A stretch of DNA of 64,000 nucleotides from Calliopsis andreniformis. Lineage: Eukaryota > Arthropoda > Insecta > Hymenoptera > Andrenidae. Positions 39,076 to 51,000 of the stretch are shown here, piece by piece. The translations under genes and the position numbers were made by a program. The notes under the pieces are model-generated. The model was given only the letters and a program-made list of their open reading frames with translations. It ran no database searches and had not been told where the DNA came from. Location of the stretch: assembly GCF_051401765.1 (NCBI RefSeq), contig NW_027480432.1, positions 12,170,501-12,234,500 on the forward strand. Direction: 5' to 3'. The first letter of the stretch is position 1. Each line of letters starts with the position of its first letter.

Positions 39076-39780
39076 ATAAAAACTGCACTACTTAGTTTTA
39101 CATATTGATAATAGTGTTCGTAACATATTAATCCACTGAGGTCAAAAATAAAAAAAATTGAAATATTTATATGTAACACTAGAGTATAATAGGTTTTTGT
39201 AAGTCATAGATTTTTTTCTGTAAATCTTCTTCATCTTGTGGCCGTTATATAGCGTATAATGTATAGAATGTATACACGTTAATGTAATTTATCTCATTTA
39301 CATACTGATTCGTTTAAAGAAAAGCAGTAGGGCAGATAATTTTTAAAATTATAAAGATAATTTTCCTTAATTAATTATACCAATTTCAAAAATTATTTTT
39401 ATATCATGATTCGTTAATTATGTGGAACGAAATCACATGTAACAGATTTTTGAATAAAAAACGCGGTCATCCAGACAGAGGGGAAGAAAATTCAAACTTC
39501 AATGTACAATGTAAATGTAATGCATTTTTCGGAAAATATAATATTTCATAAATGGTGCAAGATTCATTTATGTATCATTTGTTATACGGCAAGTTGTTCC
39601 GGTAATACCCATCACGTCACATAAATAACAAGCGAATTAATTTTTTTCATTGTCTGGAAATATAGTCACTGAGACAAAATCAAAATTGTTGTCCACAATC
39701 GTAAAAGAAATATATTTCTTAAATGCTAATTTAAAATAAATTAATTTCAATATACTTAAAAATATTTGTTTTTTCTTCTT
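39076..39780. other. AT-rich intergenic DNA, nothing recognised
   Basis: No supported gene or repeat. Confidence 0.4.
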
Positions 39781-39789
39781 TCTGTCTGT

Positions 39790-41473
39790 TTAGAAATCAT
39801 TTAGCATTACCATTTGATTAATTATATTATTTATAATATCGACTTTGAAATCATAGCATGATCCTAAACAGATCCTACTTGATTTCTGCTGATCTGACCC
39901 AAACATTTTGGACCACCCGAGAGCATAAAATTGTTTAACAACATCGGGTTGATCGAGTATGCATCTGTGTAGCTTGGGCCCCACCTGGACTCGCTGAGCG
40001 TCGACTTTTCTCGATTTGACCCGATTATTTGAATAACCGGCACATGGAACTGTTTGCACATCCCTTATTCTGTTTCCACCAGAAATATCAAAAAAATATA
40101 TATACATATATTTCATGTCTCCCAAAACACGAGCAACAATAAAAGGATTGTCACTTTGAATATTATAATGATACAAACAACGAATGAGAAGACGGAATTT
40201 TCCGTATTCTATCGTCAATGAGTTAGAATATTCGCTTTACTCTGTGTAATTATGATTACACACGTATACCAAAAGTTTCAAGTAAAACTTCAATAATTAA
40301 TCTACTATGTATGTCATTCTAAGAAAAAGAGTCCTTAGTAATAGATTTACTAAGTATTCATACTAAGTTCATCAAGTATTGTACAATACTTTATTTACAA
40401 CACTATTTACATATAGTGGTTTTGGATTAATGTGTCACTTCTTTCGACTGCCGACTGGAAATCAATCAGTTTTCTTACAACAGTTTTCTCATAATTTTCT
40501 ACGAATATCAATAGGTCTTGGACTTCTCCTCGGTACTTGCAATGTTAAGGATTGAAAACTATTAGTAGTAAAACTATTAGTATACAGCAGGAATCGTTAA
40601 AATCTTTTTTAGTTGGTCGACATTTTCATAAGATTTAGAGAAGAGCGATTTCAGGAGATATAGCTATTGTGCAAGACTCCCAAAACATACGTGAAATCAC
40701 TTTGATGATTTCGAAGATTTACGGCGGGGAATAACTAGATTCTTAAACTTGGATATGAATCGTGATATGTCAAGAATATCAACAGTTGAGAATGGTGGCT
40801 TCAAAATACAAGACTTCGGGTCAAGTATTTTACGTGCAGTTAAATAATTATAAGAACAGAGCATACAGAAAGAGGTCATATAGAGCAATTCATGAATTTG
40901 GACTGGATGTCCCGAGTTTAGATCGAAAGTTATCAAAAAAAATTGAATGATATAGAAATATTTGTTTTTCTATAACTTCATTTTTGTATGCGACGATCCA
41001 CACAAAAAATCTAACTGTACTATTTTTTAAAAATAAAACTGCATACTTTTTTATGTTGATCGATCATTTAAAATTCTCTGTATAAAAAGTACTATGGTAT
41101 AATATTTAAAAAATTAATATTTCACGAGATAGTTTGAGTATTTCATGAAATATTGATTTTTTTATTGTATCATTTTGGGGCGAAAACGTATTTCGATGGG
41201 GAGGGAGAAAAAATATTTACAATCATTTGTTTTAGGCAAATTAATATTTTTTAGTTGCTCAATACCAGTGGCAGCTGGAATGTCAACTGGAATGTCAGCA
41301 AACCAACTAATGGTACCATGATACTTTTTTAGGTAGAATGTTCCAAAGAATTGATTAACATAAAAAAGATATGTACTTGCATCTAGAAAATAATCAATGT
41401 ATTTTTTACATACATTACTGTATTCATGAGAAAAGTTAAGTTGTAGCAAAATAAACCTTTCCATATTATTCAA
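39790..41473 (-). pseudogene. Scattered coding-like fragments, origin unknown
   Basis: Three blocks look more protein-like than the flanks: minus-strand frames at 39790-40218 (142 codons, with an overlapping 65-codon frame at 39864-40061 that may be the older reading) and at 41162-41473 (103 codons), and a plus-strand 62-codon frame at 40762-40950. None starts or ends with convincing gene signals and I recognise no family. The frame change inside the first block suggests decay. They may be relics of mobile elements or of the same source as the cluster at 42.7-46.5 kb. Confidence 0.25.
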
Positions 41474-41914
41474 TTTTCTGGTTTAACATTTTGTTCAATC
41501 TGTAATCGAATTGCGAATGTTACCTGGTTATTATTTAAGTACTGTCTTTTGCGTACTATTTAAATTTGTCCACATTTTTTTTGTAATGACAAAAAACAGT
41601 TTATATAATACTTTGACATATTGTATTTATGAAAGCCTGTATACACTTATAGACATTGCTGCAGTCACGTGTTCGCAGATAAGATCTGTGGATGTTTTAT
41701 GTTTTATGTGCAAGCTTTATAGACTATTCACAGACAGTCTATCGGCTAGTACACTCTGAGGTACTGAAATATAGGACTAAATGTGTACACACGACATTGC
41801 TTATAATATGTAGTCTGTGCACACAATGTGTGTAAGTGTATAGAGGGTCTTAGAATCCTTCGATGCATAGATTTGAGACTCTCACGGCTCAACATCAAAT
41901 AGTCTTACTGTTGA

Positions 41915-42155
41915 GATTTTCGGGTGTAAGTCGGAAGGATTATCCCAACCTTTTGGAAGGATTATCCTAACGTTTCGCTAGTATTGCAGCTGGCTTCACC
42001 AGAGGTCAAGAGACACACTGATACTGTACTGTACTGATATTGAGTATTTTACTGTATCGGTGTATCTCTTGACTTCTGATGAAGCCAGCTACAGTACTAG
42101 CGAAACGTTGGGATAATCCTTCTAAAAGAATGCGGCTTACACCCGAAAACCTTAA
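41915..42155. mobile_element. Inverted pair resembling Penelope-type terminal repeats
   Basis: Two arms of about 110 bases face each other around a short spacer near 42015-42050. Each carries TTTTCGGGTGTAAG, AAGGATTATCC, ACGTTTCGCTAGTA, AGCTGGCTTCA and GTCAAGAGA. The right arm on the plus strand reads CTGATGAAGCC (42076-42086) and then CTAGCGAAACG (42097-42107), the pair of motifs that recurs in Penelope-like retroelement terminal repeats and in type I hammerhead ribozymes. The left arm has CTGGTGA in place of CTGATGA. The next bases to stem II pair poorly, so an active ribozyme is doubtful. Confidence 0.55.
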
Positions 42156-42182
42156 TAATAAAAACTGTATAATTAGTATTCT

Positions 42183-42274
42183 TTAACCCTTATGCCAATA
42201 ACCAAAATTGTTGTCCTCTAAAGAAAATGGGAAAAAAGATACCCAGGTAACCGATTATTGATAATAAGGGTTAA
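42183..42274. mobile_element. 92-bp TTAA-flanked MITE
   Basis: It begins TTAACCCTTATGCCAATAAC and ends, read in reverse, TTAACCCTTATTATCAATAA, with TTAA at both ends. It is shorter than the other TTAA elements but has the same CCCTT end. Confidence 0.65.
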
Positions 42275-42739
42275 GCACGTGTTAGAGTAAAGACCTCTCT
42301 CTTCATGTTTAATGTTAACGAAGATCAAGCAGCATGAACCAGTCTGTCTGTGTAGATTCGGTACCGTTAGTACCGGGTGAATTTACTAATTGTGTTTGAT
42401 ACAATAGGCGAGTAGCAAACAATACCGCGTGAAGAAGCTACCGATGAAACAGTAGTGGATAAATAATAATTGTGCACATGTCAGAATTCCACTTCTGTGC
42501 AAATAGACCTGTAAATAACTCATAGCATCCATATATTGGCATAGTAAGGAATGGCTTACTTTTTCTTCTCGCCTGAATATTTGTTAATATGAGACAGATT
42601 TAGCTTTGTATAAGTCTAGGGATTGCTAAATGGCATTGCAAGAGCGCCTAACATTAGGAACTGATCCAACATAATAGTCAAATTATATGACTATAAAAAC
42701 TAACATCCAGATGACTTTTTTCTAGAGCCTGAAAATTGA

Positions 42740-45700
42740 CAACATGGCTGTCGCTGCTAAGCACAAGAAAAGAGGTCTCTGTGGGATATGTTTAACCGAT
42801 GTTAATTAACTTTTCAAGGCTTTGATGCCTTGCTTATTTGTAATAACAAATACACAAATTGAAGACAGTTACAAATAAGAAATAGTTATGTTCTGTATGC
42901 AGCCGCATCACAAACGTATACATCGAAATATTCTGGAAGTATTCATATTAGCCGTCTTCAACAACACTGTGGCGTCATTAATTTCGTGGGTCGAAAGAAA
43001 ATATTGGAAGAGCATAGTCAATGGAAGGCCTATATTTACTCGAACTTTGTCTAATGATGTAAGACGTAAAATTAAATTAAACCAGCAATCAGTCATTGTG
43101 CGAATTGAATGAAGTACCCAGCGTGTACAGTGAGATTTTGAACTGTTAAGCAGGCAACATTTAGATACATTTTACCCAATTACTTAAAGTAGTAATATAG
43201 AGATGAGTTGCCAGGAGCAAACGCAGAAGCGTAAGGATGTACACGTGCAAATCATTACAGCCGAGGTGAATATAGAGGTTTAGACGTTAGCGGTCAGATT
43301 ATAGGCATTTGCTAAATTGTTTAGTCAACCCAGACAAGCAGGCTCAGATTTTAACTGCAACTGGAAATCTAGCGCCGCCTAAAGTAAGCCAATATTATTA
43401 TAGAAAAATAAGAAGAACGGTGTGTTACAGACCATAAGCTTTACTTAGATCTGCATGATGATTGATATGGTTCATGGAAAAGTCATTAACAACAGGAAAG
43501 AACCAATCTTTGTCTTCAATTATGGAGTATGCCGCTGAGCAATAGTATTGTTAGAGTTGTGTATCGCGTCAAGAAAGCTGAAGATGTTACTATTCCTTCT
43601 TTGGGAGATTGGACGACAAAGACTGCTGCAGATCTGAAAGCTAACATTGACTTTGTCACTGAAGCAGTTGAAACTATTCAGATTTGTTCTGGGATAGAAA
43701 TCGCTAAAATCAAAGTAGCTTTAATTGACAGACAAACTGGAGTAAGGGGTGCTTTAGGTGAAATCAGTACTTGTTATATAGAATATGTAGCCATGGTACA
43801 GAAGCTTAAAACACAAAATAATAAAATTGAGCAGAAAAGTATTGAAGGCATCGCATATAAAAGTTGTTTTAATGAAAAATCACGATTAAATAAAATATGG
43901 ATAAAAGTTATCAAACATGGGCACGACATTGAAATTCATCGCCATGCCAATTAACAGAAATCCATTTGAGCGCTCGAGGTGCATTGCTCAATCAGCTTGA
44001 AAAGAATGAAGATATTTGTACAATGGAAAAGGACAGAGTTGCACGACAAGACTAAGTACTAAATTCGACTTTTCAGTTTCGTCTTATAACTATGACGTAT
44101 TGTATAATATAAATGGTTGAGAAAAAGTGTGCACAGTTGCTGATCGGAGATTGGCGGTGACAGATATGGCAAATATATCGTATATGTAGGAGAAAGCAAT
44201 AAATCGTGTTCATTTGGATGTTTTTCAAGGGTAGAAGTACATTAAACCCTTGTTAATCAACCCATATGTCTAACGTATGTTACTCAGAGAAACATACATA
44301 GAACTAGTCTTGAAACTGAAGAATTGATTATGTACAAAACAAACACAATTAACGTTGCCGGATTGCACTGCATTGCAGTTTACAGCGACTGTGATTCAGG
44401 CTGGTGAGCACGTAGGATTGGAGTTTTATTTTATTGTCTAATGGTCAAATTAAATCCTTTCAAATTGAAAAAGTTAACAAGAATTGGATACCTTTATATA
44501 CTTCCTTTATATACTTATATAATGAGCAACCTTGTAATATCAACACTAGTATCGACAGATCCTATTAACATATGGATGAGTTTGTTTACCTAGATTGGTA
44601 GTAATGATATTCGAATGGCAGTGGCAAATATAATCTCATAGTTTCAGATGAATCAGCTTAAGTACGAAGCTTTGACTGCAGGGTTCATTTTGTTGTGATG
44701 GTGAAAGTCGTTCATTCAAGTTTACTTTGGTTTATGAACTACAATTTGGAAGATGAATATCTGGCATTTAGGGTGATAAACCATTTGAACTTCGTGGATT
44801 TCATTCAAAATATTTATTGGATCACGATAAGAATATTGAAGTAGACTACAAACCGAAAGAAACCAGTATTGAAGATACAATTGAAACAACAGATGTTACT
44901 ATATTTATGAACTCTGTAAAAGTCAGAGCAACCTCTCGTTTCCTCATCCTCTTAATGCTCAAAGATTTCATTGACGATGTAAGAGTGAGACAATTAAATA
45001 CTCATATATCTAATCGATGTAAGACAGGGTTTGCCACAATGAGTGTACCAATTGGGAAAATTATACTGAGATTATAGAGATAAGGGTTGCAATGACGTTA
45101 TTTGAACCGTAAATTGGAACACACTTGAATGCGAGAGTAATGTAGAACATAGGTTATTTCTTCTCGATGGCTATTGCAATTAAAGAAGAGTTGGGACCAC
45201 TTTGATCTTATTATAGAATTTTGAGACATAGCAACCTATCTTTCAACGTAATAAATTTCAAATATTTAGCAGGTGTTACTGTCACTTGGAAGAAAGTCTA
45301 TAGAAGGAAAACATTCGGTCAGTTAAAATTAGTGCTTTCAAAAGTATATTCTACATAGACTGAAAAAGTTTGCATAAAAGAGCTGCTATGTTAGAAGGGA
45401 CAAAGATAATAAAAATAGATATTCAAAAACTCAAAGGAACATCAGTAATGCAGAATATAGTTGAGGCTCAGGATGAAGTCTTAGCTCAGCTGATCTTATT
45501 ATACAGCAGATCTTATTATACAGCAAAAGGAACACCTAAATTTATCTAAAAAAGTCATAGGAACATGCATATACTTATGTTTCTTTCACCCCCTGTTATA
45601 TGATGACTATTAACTATTATCTATTCTCTTGACTTTTTAATAATTGGAATTAACGATGTTCTTGCTTCTAATATTTGTAGACATCTCTGATGAAAATTTA

Positions 45701-46546
45701 TGGCATTTCTCAAGAATAGGTTTTCAGTTCAAATCTCTTAATGTATTTATTCCCAAAATTTATCAGACCAAATTTTGAATCTAACAATATTTTGAATTGG
45801 TATATATTTTTACAGTGTTTAACTGTAATTTTAATTATATACAATCATATCACAAAGAAGTTTTCTGAAGTTAGAGTTGTTCTAAGGAATCAGAACCTCG
45901 TTTTTTACTAATGATACAAAATTAACTTTGCCACTTATGTATGACTTTGACGTAGTGTGCAAATATGATAATCGAATGATACCATATAATTACATTTAGA
46001 GCCTGGTCACACGAGTGTTAATATAACAGATGTTATGACGTCCATCGTATGTTTTTCCTTGTTTTTCCAGATGAAAATAACAAAGGCACACATAAATCGT
46101 CCGTCAACGCTCGTGTGACTGGGCTTTTACTGTCTCAATGAAAGACGGAGTAATAAGTCCCAAAAGTGGAGCCAGACTGTCGTGAATATAAGACATTCTA
46201 AAAAAAAATACAATTAGGACCAAGAAAACTAGTACCATTCGCTGATGCTTTGCAATTGGTAAAATGTAAGAAACATTCTGGAAAAGATAATAACGAAGAA
46301 AAAAAATAATCTGGCAATAGGTTGTGAATATTTCGCGTATGAGTGGACGAAAGATTCCAAATTATGTATTTATGCCGCGACGGCCTATGTTCTTAATCCA
46401 GATCGAGAGAGATTGAAACAAGTCGTTGGAGATGTATGGGATGTAAGTTATAGATTAATATTGGCCGATCCGTCTGACATGACTAAACCTAAAAAAACGA
46501 TTTTGGACGGAGCATTAGCTTCTAGTAGCAATGTTATGAAATGAAA
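42740..46546 (+). pseudogene. Cluster of broken coding blocks of unknown origin
   Basis: Across 3.8 kb the plus strand carries successive protein-like stretches broken by stops and frame changes. Main blocks: 42888-43112 (two readings), 43220-43430, 43529-43954 (141 codons, starting near MPLSNSIVRVVY), 44000-44070, 44280-44600, 44680-45077 (86 intact codons), 45090-45330 and 46215-46546, where one frame stays open for about 80 codons and ends at TGA. The blocks have balanced amino-acid composition (Asp, Lys, Gly, Ala, Trp) unlike the Ile/Tyr/Phe-rich chance frames around them. I recognise no domain. Candidates are an old viral or retroelement insertion or a decayed host gene; no origin can be claimed. 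A MITE at 46000-46128 interrupts the run. Confidence 0.4.
46000..46128. mobile_element. MITE with GTCACACGAG ends
   Basis: The left end AGCCTGGTCACACGAGTGTT pairs with the reversed right end AGCCCAGTCACACGAGCGTT, and the match continues in part (GTCCATCGT versus GGACGATTT). It is 129 bp and non-coding, and sits between two of the broken coding blocks. Confidence 0.65.
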
Positions 46547-46559
46547 GAAATAAAGAAAT

Positions 46560-47519
46560 CTTATGACTTCATATTTTGTCTTTTTCTCAGAATGACATTT
46601 ATAGATAGATTAGTAAATTTTCTATAAACTTTTGGTATATTTTGTGCTATATCCTTAATTGTAAATTTGTAGCATGTGTTATTATGTATGTACATACATG
46701 TACAGTTATATTTAATACTTTTAATTTGGCTATATGAATATAGTTGAAACATTGTGAGTGTTTTTTCAGAATTCAAAAATACATAGTGTTGTTCACAGAA
46801 ATAAATTATTAAATTTCAATAAAAAGAATTCTTATATCCATTGGAAAGGTACTCATAAGGTACTCAAAGGAGCTTATATTGTTTCCTTATTTCAAGTACT
46901 AAACACTTTTTAAATAAGAATCAACGAAATTCTTTTATAAAAGAAGTTAAGCTTAATTTCATGTAATTTTATAATTCTATAACTAATTTCAGATATACTC
47001 GTTTTATCAAAAATATTAGATCTTTAAAAAGGAAAAAATTTTCTTACTGATAAAAAAATCTGAAGTAAAGAATTTAAAATGTTATTTACCTTCTGCTGAA
47101 AGTATTTCTTCAATGTACTACAAAGCAAGATATATATGATTTGAATGAATAGAAATTACTGAGTTTCGGTGTACATAGAATCTGAATGTACGTACTTTTT
47201 ATTTACGTTGGCTCGTAAATTAGGAGTTAGATAAGCCAAATTTTCGTGACACTATTAATAATTTGTCTTGATTGTGGTATTTACGATATATTACTATAGT
47301 GACAAATTTTCTTAAATATGAGTATTTTGCAATGAAATTTCACTTTTCTATATTCTGCAATTGCAACAATGAACACTATTTCTAACCAGTGACACTATCT
47401 TTAATCATGAAATTTCCTTCGAAATGTGATGGTATCTTTTTACTACAACTATTTCATCTGTACAACATTCATTCAAGAACAACTTCACTGATTTCCTGAT
47501 TTATTATATTATTTTGGCA
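46560..47519. other. 3' flank of the schnurri gene
   Basis: AT-rich sequence downstream of the schnurri stop codon on the minus strand. An AATAAA (complement of 47500-47505) lies only 15 bases after the stop; other A-rich candidates follow, so the 3' UTR length is open. No other gene is seen. Confidence 0.45.
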
Positions 47520-48074
47520 CTATGTATCTTCAGCTTTTTGTCTATTCTGATCTTCCTTGACTACAAATTCCTCCATAATTATTTTTTGAGTATTCTCTTT
47601 CTCTCTACACATGTTCACATTTCTATCCCCGTGTATATTTGTACTAGAATCCGATTCGATATTATGTTCAACAAAACAGTGTACTTGCAATTCGTTCATA
47701 GTACGCATAGATACTGTGCAAACTTGGCACTTGTATGATTGTATGCTTTCATCCACTTTCGAATCTTCTACAGAAAACGTAGCTTGTTGATTTGGTTTCT
47801 CTTTCATGCTGTATTCTCGTCTCTGTTGATTAAATTGAGAATTCCCAAGGAGAACATCAGACTTTGAATCTTCGTTGGCAATTGGCACATGATATGATCG
47901 AGACATCTCTGCATCCGTCACTTTCACAGGACATGGATGCATTGCGTGTTGTGGTATAGGTTCGCCTTCGTCCGAGGAAGTTTCACCACCACTAATTATT
48001 TGATTTGGAATCGTCTCGGGATCCCACTGTCCTATTTTACTAGAATCCTTTTCACAAAGTCTTTGAGCCAACAT
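47520..48074 (-). CDS. shn: schnurri terminal exon with last zinc finger
   Basis: 555 bases including the TAG stop (complement of 47520-47522); acceptor GATTCTAG|ATGTTG, phase 0. The exon encodes 184 residues: [10 protein letters not shown], a Ser/Glu-rich segment, and near residues 115-136 a single C2H2 finger [24 protein letters not shown] with four residues between the two histidines. The tail is Lys/Glu/Gln-rich. An AATAAA lies 15 bases beyond the stop. Confidence 0.9.
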   Translation of the reverse strand: MLAQRLCEKDSSKIGQWDPETIPNQIISGGETSSDEGEPIPQHAMHPCPVKVTDAEMSRSYHVPIANEDSKSDVLLGNSQFNQQRREYSMKEKPNQQATFSVEDSKVDESIQSYKCQVCTVSMRTMNELQVHCFVEHNIESDSSTNIHGDRNVNMCREKENTQKIIMEEFVVKEDQNRQKAEDT

Positions 48075-51000
48075 CTAGAATCAAAGAAACAGTGTAGACG
48101 ACATAGGATAGAAATAGAAAGTAATTCTTTGAAGCTATATGTTAAAGAACTAAAGTATATAATATATGTTTACTTCCACGATTCTACCTAACTTTTTTAT
48201 TACTTGCGTTGAAATGATGTGCTATGCGCGTAATTAACTGCCTTAAATATGTACATAATATACATAATACGTCTGATTTGTTGCTTTGAACACATTTGTT
48301 ACGCATGATCACTGATTATTGTCAATGTTAGTAATTAAATATTTGTCATACATATATCATACACGTTAGAATACTTTCAGTAAAAATAATAAATAGTTTA
48401 ATCACAGTGTTGGAAAGAAAGAAAGAATTAACTACAAGAGATTAAGATTTTGTTTCATTAAAATTTCATAACATGTATTTTAATTGAATAAAGAACTATA
48501 TTAAGGAATATTGTAAAAAATATTAGAAAATGTTTGGATGAATCTCATACCTGAAGACTAGTAAGACTATTATCACAGTCAGTAGTATCAATGTCATTTA
48601 AATTGATACCGGATCTTTCCATCTCAGCATATGTTCCAAATGGTAATTTACCTAAGCACTCTAATTTCATAATATGCATTTTGCTACGAAGATGTTTTGC
48701 TAAATGTCCATGTATTCTGAACGCTATTTTGCAGTCTGTGCACTTGAATGGTCTAGGATTGCTGGTGGTAGCAGCCCCAAATGTGGAAGTCATACTGACC
48801 TGTAATGTATAATGGTCAATAATAAAATTAAAGAGCTTTTCAGTCTCATTGCCAAATTGGTAAATTTAATAAAGAACATGTAAAACATTGAATGTATCTT
48901 TAATTAACTGGAATTACAAAGAGTGATTTCAGAGATTATAAGAAGTTGTTACATAGAAAAATTTCCGTGTTTTAATGTATTTTACTTTTTTGTCAATTTA
49001 TTATTGTTGGAAATACCTATTATATATTATTTGATTATGCTTATCAGGAGAAAAAAGATTTTACTACCGGTTTCTTTTGTTCAAAATATATGTATAATGT
49101 AGAGATCATATTGCACGATTTTGATATAGATCTTATTCTACTTATTTTATATGAGAGAATGAAGAAATATCACTCTCTCTATTAATTCTAATTTTGTTTA
49201 AATATCTACGTATAACTCAGGACCATAAGCATGTATCAAGATGAGCAATCTGTTTTGAGTATGCATAATTCTGTTTCGGGATAATGGAAAAGAACGGTAA
49301 TGAAAATGAACAGAAAGGGAGCAAAGAATGAGAAAATCATAATGTGTCGCGACTACGCCTAAAAAAAGGAAAAATTTGTTATTAATTACAATTGACATAA
49401 ATTATTAATTTTCATACGTAATTTTTACTGAAATAGAAATTGAATTAGAGTCATCGAGATCAATTGTAAACTATGAAGTAAAGGATTTATAAATGATCTT
49501 GTAGTGTCCTACTATAATAATGTAGGTATGCATAAACATAATAGCATGTTACTTTAACGACTAATTTTCTAAAGAAGTAAATTATGAATGTATGAGTCTC
49601 TTTTTATGCAGTAGACGTGTACAGTGTAAAAAATCGTGTAAACATAGATTCACCTACAAGTTAAGACTTACAAATTACAACTTATAAATCAAGTTTTACA
49701 CAACTTTGTTTACACCATTCTTTTTATACGGTACACAATTATGCATCTGCCACGTAAAAAGAATTCCAGATGTATTATGCTGGTCCAAGCATCCACAAGG
49801 TATCTCAATTAAAAAATCTGATCTTCTCTCTGTATCATATCTATATTTATTATGTACTGTAGTGCTTAAATTATCATATAAATTATGCTTTCAATTACAT
49901 ATTAAATATTTAAGCTATATGTATATGAAAAAAAGTTTAATTCTAATAAGATAGATTTCGTTATATCGTATCGGTGATAAAGAAAAACTTTTAACGGAAA
50001 TCTTATTCATCGTATTTGTTATCATTCAATTTCTGTTTGTCAAATCGTAAGTTAAAAATAAATTGCTTACAGATACTTATTACAACAATTTCTCAAGTTA
50101 TGAATAGCTTTCTATTTTAACTAACTAAACGAATGTTTCGAGAAACAGGTAACAGTTTTTTAGAAATATAAATCGTAACATCATGATATGTTTATAATGG
50201 TCTTCAGGTGTGTAGTTTTTATCACTGCACTGAAACATTCCTACCTTCAAACTGAGTGACATACAAGTAGCCATTAATCTTTCTGTATTATAATACTGAT
50301 TAATAACTACGAAATGATGTATTCCAAATTTATAATAGCGACAATGCTCGGTCTTTAACGATTTATGATTAGGACTTAGGATGTGTGTAGTCTAAACAGA
50401 GAGTAATTCAGATAAACAGTTCTACCAGCAGGTGATTACTAGCGACCACGTTGGGTCTTCTAACTATTGGCTTTCTGAAACTGCTTGTTAATGAAAGAAT
50501 GTTTGGAAATGGCAAGTGACCCAACGACGTCGTGTTACTAAAGAATAAGAATATTGATCCTGGAGGATCTGGCTATGAAGTAGGAAAACCTATGTCTTTT
50601 GATAAGAGGACTGTGATGAAACCCACAGCACTTACTTCAGAACCGTCAATTAGAAACGCATTCTAAAAGAATTTCTCACACCTATGTACTATACATAATA
50701 CATCTATAGCATAGAAATCGCAGAAAAAGAGGAGTTCATCGATGAGTTCAGACCCACCATGAACGTTCACCGTCTGTGGACTGATGCCCAACTCCGACGA
50801 CTCTCCCGATTCTCTTGTGTTTTGCGCTCTTCTTGTGTAATTCTATGGAGATCTGAATACCACTCGGTATTCAAATATACTCGGGTTAATAAGACGAGTC
50901 AGCAAAGAAAAACAAAATTTTCGCGTGTCTGTCAAATGACGTTCAAGTGATACGTTCAAGGACGAACCTGAAAAAATACTGAAATAAACAGTTAGAAATC

